Part shown: in pieces, positions 38,620 to 46,939 of the stretch
Layout: each line of letters begins with the position of its first letter
Numbering within the stretch: the first letter of the stretch is position 1
Assembly: GCA_029432815.1 (NCBI GenBank)
Contig: JAROBA010000027.1
Span: forward strand, 1-64,000
Source: Pontiellaceae bacterium B1224
GTDB lineage: Bacteria > Verrucomicrobiota > Kiritimatiellia > Kiritimatiellales > Pontiellaceae
Length of the DNA stretch: 64,000 bases
Reading direction: 5' to 3'
Position numbers and translations under genes: made by a program
The notes under the pieces: generated by a model
Database searches by the model: none
What the model was told of the DNA's origin: nothing
The model's input: the letters and a program-made list of their open reading frames with translations, nothing else

Positions 38620-41529
38620 ATGAGTTTAAAGAAACACGAGGTTGTCGTGGTCGGCAACGGAATGGTGAGCGTTCGGTTCTGCCAACGCCTGCTGGAATAT
38701 GACAAAAATAAACGGTTCCACATCAAGGTGCTCGGAGAGGAATGCCGACCGGCCTACGACCGAGTACAGCTGACCTCCTTTTACGAAAAAGAATCGGCCG
38801 ACGAACTGATCCTCGAGCCTGCCTCGTGGTACGAGCAAAACGGTATTGAGCTATTTACCGGAGACCGCGTGGTTGAAATTGACCGCAAGCACAGGACGGT
38901 TTCCACACAGAGCGGACGGCAGTGTGCTTACGACCACTTGATTCTCGCCACCGGTTCCAGCCCATTTGTACCGCCGATAAAAGGAAAAGACCTGCCCGGC
39001 GTTTTTGTCTACCGCACGATCGAAGACCTGGAGGCGATCCGGGAATACGCGAAGACCGCGACAACGGCTTCCGTGATCGGCGGTGGACTGCTGGGGCTCG
39101 AGGCGGCGAAGGCCGTTCATGACATGGGCCTGCAAACAACCGTCGTTGAGCGCTCTTCCCGTCTGCTCACCCGGCAGGTCGATACGGGCGGCGGCGTTAT
39201 TCTGAAACACCTCATCGAAGATCTCGGCGTACATGTGGCCATCGATAAAGTGACGCTGCACTTCACCGGTGAAGATAAAGTCGATGGCATCGCCTTCGAA
39301 GGCGACAATCATCTGCAAACCGACATGATCATTATTTCCGCCGGCATCCGACCGAACGATGAACTGGCGAAAGAGTGCGACATCAAAGTCGGTCCGCGCG
39401 GCGGCATTGAGATCGACTCTAAAACCCGCACGTCAGATCATCATATTCACGCCATTGGAGAATGCGCACTCTATGACGGCATGATCTACGGGCTGGTTGC
39501 GCCGGGCTACGACATGGCCGATGCGGCCGCCGCCAACCTCTGCCACGAAAAGAAACTTTTCGAAGGCGCAGATATGTCCACCAAGCTCAAGCTGATGGGT
39601 GTGGATGTTGCCAGTGCCGGCGAACCTCTCCTGCCGGAAGAGCAGACGAAAGCCGTTGTGGTCTACGACAGTCACCGCGGCATATATAAAAAGCTGGTAC
39701 TCTCGCTCGACGGCAAAAAACTGCTGGGTGCCGTACTGGTCGGCGATGCCTCGGAATACGGCCTGCTTTCCGCTATCTGCAAAAAAGGCATGGAACTTCC
39801 AGATGAACCGGAAACCCTGCTGGTTAAAACCGGCGCGCATAACGATGTGGTCATTGAATATGACGACGACGAGATCATCTGCTCCTGTAAAGACGTCACC
39901 GCCGGCGCAATCCGCAAAGTGGTGCAGGATGGTGGCACCACATTCGCCGCTGTCAAAAAAGAAACCCATTGCGGCACCGGTTGCGGCGGATGCGCCGCCG
40001 TTGCCACCGATATCTTTGAATCGGAAATGACGAAGATGGGCGTCGAAATCGACACCTCCCTTTGCGAGCATTTTTCCTATACCCGTCAGGAGCTGTTCAA
40101 CATTGTCAAAGTGACGGGCGCAAAATCCTTCGACGAAGTCATCGAAAGCCACGGCAAAGGTGCCGGTTGCGAAATCTGCAAGCCCGCCACTGCCTCGATC
40201 CTCGCTTCCATCCAGAACGACCACGTGGTGAACCACGCGCAGATTCAGGACACCAACGATAAATACATGGGCAACATTCAGCGCAATGGAACCTACTCCG
40301 TGGTGCCGCGCGCTCCCGGCGGAGAACTGACACCCGATCAGCTGATTGTGATCGGCGAGGTGGCCAAGAAATATGATCTCTACACCAAGGTGACCGGCGG
40401 CCAGCGCATCGACCTCTTCGGCGCGCATCTCAACCAGCTTCCCGATATCTGGAAAGAGCTGATTGCAGCCGGACTCGAAACCGGCCATGCCTATGGCAAA
40501 TCGCTGCGGACCGTCAAGAGCTGCGTCGGCAGCAGCTGGTGCCGCTTTGGCCTGAAAGACTCGGTCGACATGGCCGTGGATCTGGAAAACCGATACAAAG
40601 GACTGCGCTCGCCGCATAAACTCAAAATGGCCGTATCCGGCTGCGTGCGCGAATGCGCCGAGGCGCAGAGCAAAGACGTCGGCCTGATTGCCACCGAAGA
40701 CGGATGGAATATTTATGTCTGCGGCAACGGCGGGGTCACCCCGCGCCATGCCGACCTGCTCGCCACCAATGTCGACGACGAAACGGCCATCAAATATATC
40801 GACCGTTTCCTAATGTATTATGTCCGCACCGCCGATCGCCTGATGCGTACCGCCCCCTGGATGGAAAAGCTGGAAGGCGGACTCAAGCACCTGCAGGATG
40901 TCGTCATCAACGATTCGCTGGGCCTCAACGACCAGCTCGAAGCCGACATGCAGCACGTGGTCGACACCTACCAGTGCGAATGGGCCACCACACTGAACGA
41001 TCCGGAAAAACTGAAAATGTTCCATCACTACAGCAACTCCGATGAAACCGATCAGTTTGAATACATCGAAGTCCGCGGCCAGAAACGTCCGGCTCCATGG
41101 AAAAAGGAATATGAACCGCTCGTTCCGGAGCCCACCGAAAATGCGGAAACGCAGTGGGTCTGCTTCGGCGAAGCGTCGGCCATTCCGAAAGACGGCGGCG
41201 AAACCCTGAAATATGGCCGCCACCAGATTGCCGTCTTTAACTTCGCCAAAACCGACCAATGGTTTGCCAGCCAGAACCTCTGCCCGCACAAGCGCGAGAT
41301 GGTCCTCTCCCGCGGATTGCTGGGCGATGTGGATGGGTTACCGAAAGTCGTCTGCCCCATGCATAAGCGGGCCTTCTCGCTGGAAACCGGCGAAGGGCTG
41401 AGCGATCCGGAACTGAGCATCTCCACCTTCCCGGTGGAAATCCGCGAAGGCCGCATCTTCATCGATCTGCCAACGGAAGAGGAGCTCGACAAGCTCCACA
41501 TCTGCAATCCCGACAAAGTCTGCTCTTAA
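38620..41529 (+). CDS. nirB: Assimilatory nitrite reductase, NirB-NirD fusion
   Basis: NAD(P)H nitrite reductase, nitrite to ammonium, 969 residues. In order: FAD/NAD module (VVVVGNGMVSVRF near residue 6; VIGGGLLGLEAAKA near 150), BFD-type [2Fe-2S] (CSCKDVTAGAIRKV then CGTGCGGC), a second BFD-like repeat, the siroheme/4Fe-4S half with Cys635, Cys641 (CVGSSWC) and Cys675, Cys679 (CVREC), then a Rieske-type NirD domain from about 845. Unlike E. coli NirD, the Rieske ligands are all present: Cys888/His890 and Cys912/His915. GAGGTG precedes ATG 38620. A sigma54 promoter stands upstream and an intrinsic terminator follows. Confidence 0.94.
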   Translation: MSLKKHEVVVVGNGMVSVRFCQRLLEYDKNKRFHIKVLGEECRPAYDRVQLTSFYEKESADELILEPASWYEQNGIELFTGDRVVEIDRKHRTVSTQSGRQCAYDHLILATGSSPFVPPIKGKDLPGVFVYRTIEDLEAIREYAKTATTASVIGGGLLGLEAAKAVHDMGLQTTVVERSSRLLTRQVDTGGGVILKHLIEDLGVHVAIDKVTLHFTGEDKVDGIAFEGDNHLQTDMIIISAGIRPNDELAKECDIKVGPRGGIEIDSKTRTSDHHIHAIGECALYDGMIYGLVAPGYDMADAAAANLCHEKKLFEGADMSTKLKLMGVDVASAGEPLLPEEQTKAVVVYDSHRGIYKKLVLSLDGKKLLGAVLVGDASEYGLLSAICKKGMELPDEPETLLVKTGAHNDVVIEYDDDEIICSCKDVTAGAIRKVVQDGGTTFAAVKKETHCGTGCGGCAAVATDIFESEMTKMGVEIDTSLCEHFSYTRQELFNIVKVTGAKSFDEVIESHGKGAGCEICKPATASILASIQNDHVVNHAQIQDTNDKYMGNIQRNGTYSVVPRAPGGELTPDQLIVIGEVAKKYDLYTKVTGGQRIDLFGAHLNQLPDIWKELIAAGLETGHAYGKSLRTVKSCVGSSWCRFGLKDSVDMAVDLENRYKGLRSPHKLKMAVSGCVRECAEAQSKDVGLIATEDGWNIYVCGNGGVTPRHADLLATNVDDETAIKYIDRFLMYYVRTADRLMRTAPWMEKLEGGLKHLQDVVINDSLGLNDQLEADMQHVVDTYQCEWATTLNDPEKLKMFHHYSNSDETDQFEYIEVRGQKRPAPWKKEYEPLVPEPTENAETQWVCFGEASAIPKDGGETLKYGRHQIAVFNFAKTDQWFASQNLCPHKREMVLSRGLLGDVDGLPKVVCPMHKRAFSLETGEGLSDPELSISTFPVEIREGRIFIDLPTEEELDKLHICNPDKVCS

Positions 41530-41534
41530 GAATG

Positions 41535-41562
41535 AAGGGTCGCCGGCTTCGGCGACCTTTTA
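41535..41562 (+). terminator. Intrinsic terminator after nirB
   Basis: GGTCGCCG, loop GCTT, CGGCGACC, then TTTT, six bases past the nirB stop. nirB is therefore a single-gene transcript and the molybdopterin genes need their own promoter. Confidence 0.88.
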
Positions 41563-41624
41563 ATCCCTTTTATTTGTGCTTCTTGCGCCTTTTCGTGGCC
41601 AAAAAACCCGTTACAATCCGCGAC

Positions 41625-42728
41625 ATGAAAAGGATGCCGAACATGCTGATGGCCGGAGCGGCCGGCCGTAATCGGGGCAAGACCGAATTCCTCTGCCTCG
41701 CAATCCGCGAGCAAGCCGCAACGGTTCCAGTCATTGGAATCAAAGTCACCACGATTGATGATACCCAGGCCGACTACCGCAATATCGCCGGGGACTTCAT
41801 CATTTCGGTCGAACAGCCCGGCGACGATAATAAAGACACGCACCGGATGTATCGCGCGGGAGCAACAAAGGTTTTCTGGCTCCGCGTCAAACGCCCCTCT
41901 TTGGAGGCCGGGCTGAATCATCTTTTCCAATCATTGGAAACAGAAGGAATCAATCCGAACATCGCCTGTCTGGTGATGGAATCCGGCGGCGCCCGGAACT
42001 TTATTGAGCCGGGCCTTTTCTTCATTATTCAGGAACACAACGATGCGCTGAAACCCGCCGTGGCAGAAGTGGCGCACCTGGCGGATCGTCTCAACAACGT
42101 CAGCGGCAATGGCTGGGATGTTATTCCGGAAAACCTCAGCTTTGAAAATGACCGATGGGGCCTGAAGGAAAATGCCGCAGCCATCATTCTAAGCGGCGGC
42201 GGAAGCCGCCGCATGGGTGAGGACAAAGCCATCCTGACGATTCACGGTCAGCCCCTGCTTTCATCGGTCGTTGAGCAATTAGTTCCAAACTTCGGAACCG
42301 TACTCGTGAGTGGTTCATATGAAAAGTATACCTTCACCGGCTGCCGCGTGGTGGAAGATCTGGAACCCGACCGCGGCCCCCTCATGGGTCTGCTGTCTAC
42401 ACTGAAAGAATCTTCTCACGCGCTCAACTTTATCACCACCTGCGACGTACCGGACATACAACTGCCCTTCGTTCGAAGAATGCTGCGCGAAATCGACGGC
42501 CACGATGCCGTGGTTCCAATCATTGGAAACGACCGCAAGCAGCCGCTTTTTGCGGTCTACAAAAAAAGCGTATCCCGAACCATTGAAGAGCTGATGGCGG
42601 AAGGCAAGCAGGCGATGTTTGCGTTGCTCGACCGATTGGATGTAAAGTACCTTCATATGGATGGCGACTGGTATCATAATCTCAATACGCCCGATGAATT
42701 AGAACACTATCGAAAGACCTGCACATGA
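41625..42728 (+). CDS. mobA: MobB-like P-loop domain fused to MobA (molybdenum cofactor guanylyltransferase)
   Basis: At 367 residues. The first part (about 1-180) has an atypical P-loop GAAGRNRGKTEF as in MobB-like GTPases. The second part is MobA, which attaches GMP to molybdopterin: IILSGGGSRRMGEDKAIL carries the nucleotide-binding LxGGxSxRMGxDK motif, followed by DLEPDRGPLMGLLSTL and TCDVP. Three palindromes of the TTCCAA family lie inside: 41725-41739 (one base off), 41925-41939 and 42514-42528 (both perfect), in two different frames. ATG 41625 is chosen because the open frame upstream starts inside the nirB terminator. moeA overlaps its stop by four bases. Confidence 0.85.
   Translation: MKRMPNMLMAGAAGRNRGKTEFLCLAIREQAATVPVIGIKVTTIDDTQADYRNIAGDFIISVEQPGDDNKDTHRMYRAGATKVFWLRVKRPSLEAGLNHLFQSLETEGINPNIACLVMESGGARNFIEPGLFFIIQEHNDALKPAVAEVAHLADRLNNVSGNGWDVIPENLSFENDRWGLKENAAAIILSGGGSRRMGEDKAILTIHGQPLLSSVVEQLVPNFGTVLVSGSYEKYTFTGCRVVEDLEPDRGPLMGLLSTLKESSHALNFITTCDVPDIQLPFVRRMLREIDGHDAVVPIIGNDRKQPLFAVYKKSVSRTIEELMAEGKQAMFALLDRLDVKYLHMDGDWYHNLNTPDELEHYRKTCT
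41925..41939. repeat. TTCCAA-N3-TTGGAA palindrome (spacer TCA), intragenic
   Basis: Perfect copy in the MobB-like part, read as Phe-Gln-Ser-Leu-Glu. Confidence 0.85.
42514..42528. repeat. TTCCAA-N3-TTGGAA palindrome (spacer TCA), intragenic
   Basis: Perfect copy in the MobA part, read in another frame as Val-Pro-Ile-Ile-Gly-Asn. Confidence 0.85.
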
Positions 42729-43900
42729 TCACCTTTGAAGAAGCCATCGAAACGGTGCTGGCAAACACCCCGACGCCACAAACCGAAGCCGTTCCGCTAA
42801 ACCAGGCAAACGGGCGCATCCTGATGCAGGACGTTTTATCCGATCACGATATGCCGCCCTTTAATAAATCGGCTATGGACGGCTATGCCTGCCGCCGCGC
42901 CGACCTGCCCGGCCCGCTCCACTGCCTCGAAACGATTGCCGCCGGCGACACCCCGAAAAATGTCATCAACACCGGACGTTGCGCAAAGATCATGACCGGT
43001 GCCATCGTGCCGGAAGGGGCCGACTGCGTCTTTATGGTCGAGCAGTCGCAAATCCTCGAAGACAACTCCGTACGCTTCACCGGCGACAACACGCGCGACA
43101 ACATTTGCTTTAAAGGCGAAGATGTTCGGACCGGCGATATCGTTCTGCATCCGGGCTCGCTCATCCGCCCCGGCCATATTGCGGTGCTGGCCGCCGCCGG
43201 TTGCGTTGAACCCATCGTTGCGAAAGTTGCAAAGGTTGGAATTCTTTCCACCGGTTCCGAACTGGTGCCGCCCAGCGCGCTGGTCTCAGGGGCCACCATT
43301 CGCGAAACCAGCGGGCAGCAGCTCGTCGCTCAGGTCAGCGAATGCGGTTGCCTCCCGATCTTCTACGGCATTGTGGAAGACGACGAAGCAAAGATTGCAA
43401 CCGCCATTAATCAAGCGGTCGAAGAAAATGATGTGGTGCTGATCTGCGGCGGCAGCTCCGCCGGTGATTTTGATTTTGTGCCCCTCCTTTTAGAACAAGC
43501 CGGATTTCAACATGCCTTTGAAAAGGTTGCCATTCAACCCGGCAAACCGCTGGCCTTTGCCGTGCGTGAAGACAAGGTCTGCTTCGGAATGCCCGGCAAC
43601 CCGGTCTCCACCTTTATGACGATGGAAACGATTGTGAAACCGTTCCTCTACCGTTCGATGGGCCACGACTTCCGTCCCCCCGTTGTGCAGCTGAAGCTGG
43701 GCAAAACGATGACGCGTAAAAAAGGTGGGCGCATGAGTTTTGTACCCGGTCATTTAGTCAACACCAGTACGGTTGAAAAAATGAACTACAATGGCTCGGC
43801 CCATATCCACGCGATGGCTCAAGCCGATGGATGGATCATTTTCCCGATGGATGTAACCGAACTTGAAGCAGGATCACTGGTAGACTTCTGGCAACTGTAA
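42725..43900 (+). CDS. moeA: Molybdopterin molybdotransferase MoeA
   Basis: Inserts molybdate into adenylylated molybdopterin, 391 residues. Seen: MPPFNKSAMDGYACR at the N-terminus, the RITTGAxxP-like AKIMTGAIVPEGADCVFMVE, GILSTGSELV, VLICGGSSAGDFD and FGMPGNPVSTFM, which together define MoeA. ATGA overlap with mobA indicates translational coupling. Length fits (E. coli 411). Confidence 0.95.
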   Translation: MITFEEAIETVLANTPTPQTEAVPLNQANGRILMQDVLSDHDMPPFNKSAMDGYACRRADLPGPLHCLETIAAGDTPKNVINTGRCAKIMTGAIVPEGADCVFMVEQSQILEDNSVRFTGDNTRDNICFKGEDVRTGDIVLHPGSLIRPGHIAVLAAAGCVEPIVAKVAKVGILSTGSELVPPSALVSGATIRETSGQQLVAQVSECGCLPIFYGIVEDDEAKIATAINQAVEENDVVLICGGSSAGDFDFVPLLLEQAGFQHAFEKVAIQPGKPLAFAVREDKVCFGMPGNPVSTFMTMETIVKPFLYRSMGHDFRPPVVQLKLGKTMTRKKGGRMSFVPGHLVNTSTVEKMNYNGSAHIHAMAQADGWIIFPMDVTELEAGSLVDFWQL

Positions 43901-44003
43901 ATAAGGGCAGACAAATTTAGTTAAAAGACTGGTGATTGGATGTTTCTGCCGTCCATTTTTCTGCCTACAAAAAGGTTTCTTCGGAACGGGATTAGGATAA
44001 AAG

Positions 44004-44453
44004 ATGAATAAGAAACTTTCACACATTGGAAACGACAACCGGCCCTCGATGGTGGACGTCAGTCATAAGCTGCAGCAGAAGAGAACCGCCATTGCTTCAG
44101 GCTTTATTTCGCTTCAGCCGGAAACCCTCCAGCTCATTGGCGACAACCAGATGAAAAAAGGAAACGTGCTGCTGACCGCCGAGCTCGCCGGCATCAACGC
44201 CGCCAAGAAAACCGGCGAACTGATCCCGCTCTGTCATCCATTGTTACTTTCTAAAATTGATATGAAAGCCGAACCGGAAGCAGATGGAATTCGCGTAACC
44301 GGCACCGTCATCTGCACCGGACAAACCGGTGTGGAAATGGAAGCCCTCTCTGGTGTCTCGCTCGCCCTGCTCACGATTTATGACATGTGTAAAGCCGTCG
44401 ATAAAACGATGGAGATCGGTTCCGTTAAGCTACTCGAAAAAACGAAGGAATAA
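44004..44453 (+). CDS. moaC: Cyclic pyranopterin monophosphate synthase MoaC
   Basis: Second step of molybdopterin synthesis, converting the MoaA product to cyclic pyranopterin monophosphate, 149 residues. Family motifs: PSMVDVSHK, KKGNVLLTAELAGINAAKKT, LIPLCHPLLLSKI and TGVEMEALSGVSLALLTIYDMCKAVDK (split across two stretches), with the catalytic Lys region at the end. The 103-base gap after moeA holds no recognisable riboswitch. Confidence 0.95.
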   Translation: MNKKLSHIGNDNRPSMVDVSHKLQQKRTAIASGFISLQPETLQLIGDNQMKKGNVLLTAELAGINAAKKTGELIPLCHPLLLSKIDMKAEPEADGIRVTGTVICTGQTGVEMEALSGVSLALLTIYDMCKAVDKTMEIGSVKLLEKTKE

Positions 44454-44456
44454 AAA

Positions 44457-44526
44457 AAGTTCGTAGTTCCTCCTTTCATGTCCGCCGTAGCCTTGGCAAA
44501 GGAGGAAGGTGGCCGGCGGAACTACA
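44457..44526. repeat. Inverted-repeat element between moaC and mogA
   Basis: GTAGTTCC at the left faces GGAACTAC at the right; inside, CCTCCTTT faces AAAGGAGG and GTCCGCCG faces CGGCGGA. A further intergenic repeat type, one copy in this window. Confidence 0.6.
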
Positions 44527-44535
44527 TACCTTATC

Positions 44536-45036
44536 ATGAAAACTTTAATCATTACCTTATCCGACCGCGCATCGCGCGGAGAATATGAAGACCGCAGCGG
44601 GCCGGAAATTGAGTCCATGCTTCAGGAGAAATTCCAAACATTGGAAGTCGAGCGCGTGCTGATCGGCGATGAGCCGAACCCGCTCCGCGAACAGATCCAG
44701 CGGACCGCCGAGTTCGATGTCATCATCACCACCGGCGGAACCGGTATCGGCGCGCGCGATATTACACCGGACGTCGTCAATCCGATGCTCGACCGCGAGA
44801 TCCCCGGCATCATGGAATTCATTCGTTGTAAACACGGCGAGCGCCTCCCCTCCGCCCTGCTCAGCCGTTCGGTGGCCGGCGTAATCGGAACGACTTTAGT
44901 CTACACCCTACCCGGAAACATCAAAGCCGTCCGCGAATACATGGCCGAAATCCTCCGCTCCCTCGAACACGCCCAGCAGATGATTCAGGGCATCGACTCA
45001 CACTGTTCTGAAACACTAAAACACGAAGAGCACTAA
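44536..45036 (+). CDS. mogA: Molybdopterin adenylyltransferase MogA/MoaB
   Basis: Adenylylates molybdopterin before molybdate insertion, 166 residues. The conserved TTGGTGIGARDITPDVV binds molybdopterin; the beginning LIITLSDRASRGEYEDRSG is also typical. ATG 44536 is chosen; the upstream frame is in the inverted repeat. The palindrome 44632-44646 encodes FQTLE, and the same FQTLEVE peptide recurs in the MoeB domain of the next gene through another palindrome copy. The last codons (LKHEEH) come from an inverted repeat of the ACACAAAGACAC family. Confidence 0.93.
   Translation: MKTLIITLSDRASRGEYEDRSGPEIESMLQEKFQTLEVERVLIGDEPNPLREQIQRTAEFDVIITTGGTGIGARDITPDVVNPMLDREIPGIMEFIRCKHGERLPSALLSRSVAGVIGTTLVYTLPGNIKAVREYMAEILRSLEHAQQMIQGIDSHCSETLKHEEH
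44632..44646. repeat. TTCCAA-N3-TTGGAA palindrome (spacer ACA), intragenic
   Basis: Perfect copy in mogA, read as Phe-Gln-Thr-Leu-Glu. Confidence 0.85.
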
Positions 45037-45073
45037 GATCCTCATCCTTCGTGCTCTTTGAGACTTCGTGTTT
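45017..45073. repeat. ACACAAAGACAC-type inverted repeat, copy 3 (convergent mogA/moeB ends)
   Basis: AAACACGAAG faces CTTCGTGTTT (45064-45073) and GAGCAC faces GTGCTC. It spans the mogA stop and reaches the stop of the convergent gene, so it may act as a two-way terminator. Confidence 0.75.
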
Positions 45074-46523
45074 AAATTTCCGGTAGCATCCGATTCCCTC
45101 CGATGAGGGAATAGACCTTGTTATATCCGGCGGAGCGGAAGGCGTTGGCGGTGTATTGCGTGCGGACGCCGGCGGCACAGACGAGCAGATAGGCTTTGTC
45201 TTTATTAATGGCAGAAGGATTATTCAGCAGTTCATTCATGGGAATGTGCTGATGATCGCAGGGCAATGAGGATACCGCCACTTCGTTGGGTTCGCGGATA
45301 TCGATGACCTGATAGTCGCTTAAATTAATTTCGTCGATGGTAACTTCAATAGATTCAGGCACGGGGTTCTCCTTATCGTGGGCGGGACAGTTGGAATTCC
45401 GCGGAAGCTTGAGCTTCCGCATAGAATAGTCGACCAGATTGACGATGAGCAGTTCGTTACTCAACCGCCCTTCCAACCCCAGCAATTGTTTAATGGCTTC
45501 CAAGGCCTGGATGGAACCGATCACACCGGGCACGGCGCCGAGCACGCCGGCTACCGCACAGGTCAGCACTTCATTTGGAGTCCCGTCTTCGTAGAGACAT
45601 TCGAGGCAGGATGAATCCGGCGTGACGACCTGCACCTGTCCTTCAAATTGATAGATGCTGGCAAAGACCACCGGCACTTCCGCTATTATCGCCGCGCGGT
45701 TTACCAACAGTTTGGTATCCATACAGTCGGTACATTCAATAATTAAATCGTAGTCGGCGAGCTGCTCAACTTCCAATGTTTGGAAACGCGCGGGGAATGC
45801 TTCAATATCGATGGAGGGGTTGTATTGCTTCAGCCAGGCTTCGGCCAGATCGGCTTTCTTTTCACCCACCTGATCGAGCGCATATAAAAACTGTCGGTGC
45901 AGGTTGCTGGCTTCGAGATGATCGTGTTCCACGATTCCGAGTTGACCAACCCCCGCCCCGGCCAAATAAGCCAGCACCGGACAGCCGAGCCCGCCGGCTC
46001 CAACAACGAGCACTTTGCTTTCGGCGAGCTTTTGCTGCCCTTCTTTTCCAATGGTTGGAAGAACGGTTTGCCGGCTGTAATCCATCTCCGGTTTGTGGCC
46101 GTGCTTCGCGCATTCTTCGCAGTTTACCCAGCCGGAGTCGCCCGTCACATAATGCTCTTTTTTCCAGATCGGGACGCGGACTTTTATTTCGTCGATAATA
46201 TAGCGATTGGCTTTATAGGCGGCATCACGATGCGGCGTGGAGACGCCGACCCAAACGGCGATGTCGCCGATCTGCAGATGTCCGACCCGGTGTACGCAGA
46301 CCGCCGTTTTGAGGCCGAACTTTTCTTTGGCTTCAGCCAGAATTCGCTCGCCCTCTGCGTTGGCCAGCGCGCTGTACGCTTCGTATTCCAGCGAGGTTAC
46401 ATCGTGCCCCTCGTTATGATTCCGCACCCAGCCTTCGAACGTAACCAACGCCCCGCACGTTGGGTCTTCCGCAGAAGCTTTAAGCGCTTCTATATCCAAT
46501 GGTTCTGATAATATTCTAAACAT
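45072..46523 (-). CDS. MoaE - MoeB - rhodanese triple-domain fusion
   Basis: At 483 residues, three molybdopterin-pathway modules in one chain. Residues 1-145 are MoaE, the large subunit of molybdopterin synthase (VHRVGHLQIGDIAVWVGVST, VPIWKKEHY with the catalytic Lys). About 148-390 is a MoeB/ThiF-type E1 enzyme that adenylylates the MoaD C-terminus (GAGGLG at 175-180, SNLHRQFLY, a CLEC zinc half-site, then CPAH). About 393-483 is a rhodanese domain with catalytic Cys449 in LLVCAAG, a likely sulfur donor. MoeB-rhodanese fusions are known (MOCS3-like); joining MoaE in front is unusual to me. Palindromes 45771-45785 and 46046-46060 lie inside. moaD follows upstream on the same strand. Confidence 0.9.
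   Translation of the reverse strand: MFRILSEPLDIEALKASAEDPTCGALVTFEGWVRNHNEGHDVTSLEYEAYSALANAEGERILAEAKEKFGLKTAVCVHRVGHLQIGDIAVWVGVSTPHRDAAYKANRYIIDEIKVRVPIWKKEHYVTGDSGWVNCEECAKHGHKPEMDYSRQTVLPTIGKEGQQKLAESKVLVVGAGGLGCPVLAYLAGAGVGQLGIVEHDHLEASNLHRQFLYALDQVGEKKADLAEAWLKQYNPSIDIEAFPARFQTLEVEQLADYDLIIECTDCMDTKLLVNRAAIIAEVPVVFASIYQFEGQVQVVTPDSSCLECLYEDGTPNEVLTCAVAGVLGAVPGVIGSIQALEAIKQLLGLEGRLSNELLIVNLVDYSMRKLKLPRNSNCPAHDKENPVPESIEVTIDEINLSDYQVIDIREPNEVAVSSLPCDHQHIPMNELLNNPSAINKDKAYLLVCAAGVRTQYTANAFRSAGYNKVYSLIGGNRMLPEI
45771..45785. repeat. TTCCAA-N3-TTGGAA palindrome (spacer TGT), intragenic
   Basis: Perfect copy in the MoeB domain, read on the minus strand as Phe-Gln-Thr-Leu-Glu. Confidence 0.85.
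46046..46060. repeat. TTCCAA-N3-TTGGAA palindrome (spacer TGG), intragenic
   Basis: Perfect copy in the MoeB domain, read on the minus strand as Leu-Pro-Thr-Ile-Gly-Lys. Confidence 0.85.
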
Positions 46524-46554
46524 ATCAATTTACTTTTAACCACTCGCTTCGCTT

Positions 46555-46600
46555 AAGACACAAAGAACACTAAGCTTCGAGTACTTTGCTTTGTGTTTAA
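46555..46600. repeat. ACACAAAGACAC-type inverted repeat, copy 4 (moaD-moaE gap)
   Basis: AAGACACAAAG (46555-46565) faces CTTTGTGTTTAA (46589-46600) in the gap between moaD and the fusion gene. Confidence 0.7.
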
Positions 46601-46607
46601 TATTATT

Positions 46608-46847
46608 TTAACCGCCGGCGACGGGGGGAATAAAGACAATGGAGTCGCCGTCGTTCAGCGGGGTGTCCCAATCGACAAAGGCATCGTTCAGCGCGAGGCG
46701 CACGTGCGAGCGGCACATGGCAAAATCGTATTTAGTTTTCAGCGATTCGAAAAGTTCCACCGCATTGGAAGATGCCGCTTCAACCACCTCGTTGCTGCAG
46801 CCCGCCGCTTCGCGGAACATGGCATAATAGTTCACGTTAATTTTCAT
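46608..46847 (-). CDS. moaD: Molybdopterin synthase sulfur carrier subunit MoaD
   Basis: Ubiquitin-like sulfur carrier, 79 residues. It begins MKINVNYYAMFREAAGCSNE and ends PPVAGG, the exposed Gly-Gly that is adenylylated and thiocarboxylated by MoeB. ATG at 46847 is chosen; the longer frame runs into the composite repeat. It lies upstream of the MoaE-MoeB-rhodanese gene, which supplies its partner, its activating enzyme and probably its sulfur source. Confidence 0.93.
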   Translation of the reverse strand: MKINVNYYAMFREAAGCSNEVVEAASSNAVELFESLKTKYDFAMCRSHVRLALNDAFVDWDTPLNDGDSIVFIPPVAGG

Positions 46848-46849
46848 GT

Positions 46850-46939
46850 ATCGTGAAAAGTGACGCATAAAACGTGATGCTTGATACGTGATCAGAATAG
46901 AATCACGGCTCACTCGTCACGTTTCACGCATCACTCATC
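46850..46939. repeat. Composite inverted-repeat element, copy 4 (moaA-moaD), without central palindrome
   Basis: ATCGTGAAAAGTGACGC and AAAACGTGATGC on the left, AATCACGGCTCACTCGTCAC then GTTTCACGC on the right. It fills the whole gap and touches the moaA stop. The TTCCAA centre is missing. Confidence 0.75.

Noticed and set aside
41532-41624. Extended N-terminus of the MobB-like/MobA gene
   Set aside because: The extra codons lie in the nirB terminator and a repeat-like stretch; ATG 41625 fits the domain start.
43901-44003. Possible molybdenum-cofactor riboswitch before moaC
   Set aside because: The 103-base gap shows no stem layout I can match to the Moco motif, and the longer moaA leader is occupied by an inverted repeat; not supportable by eye.
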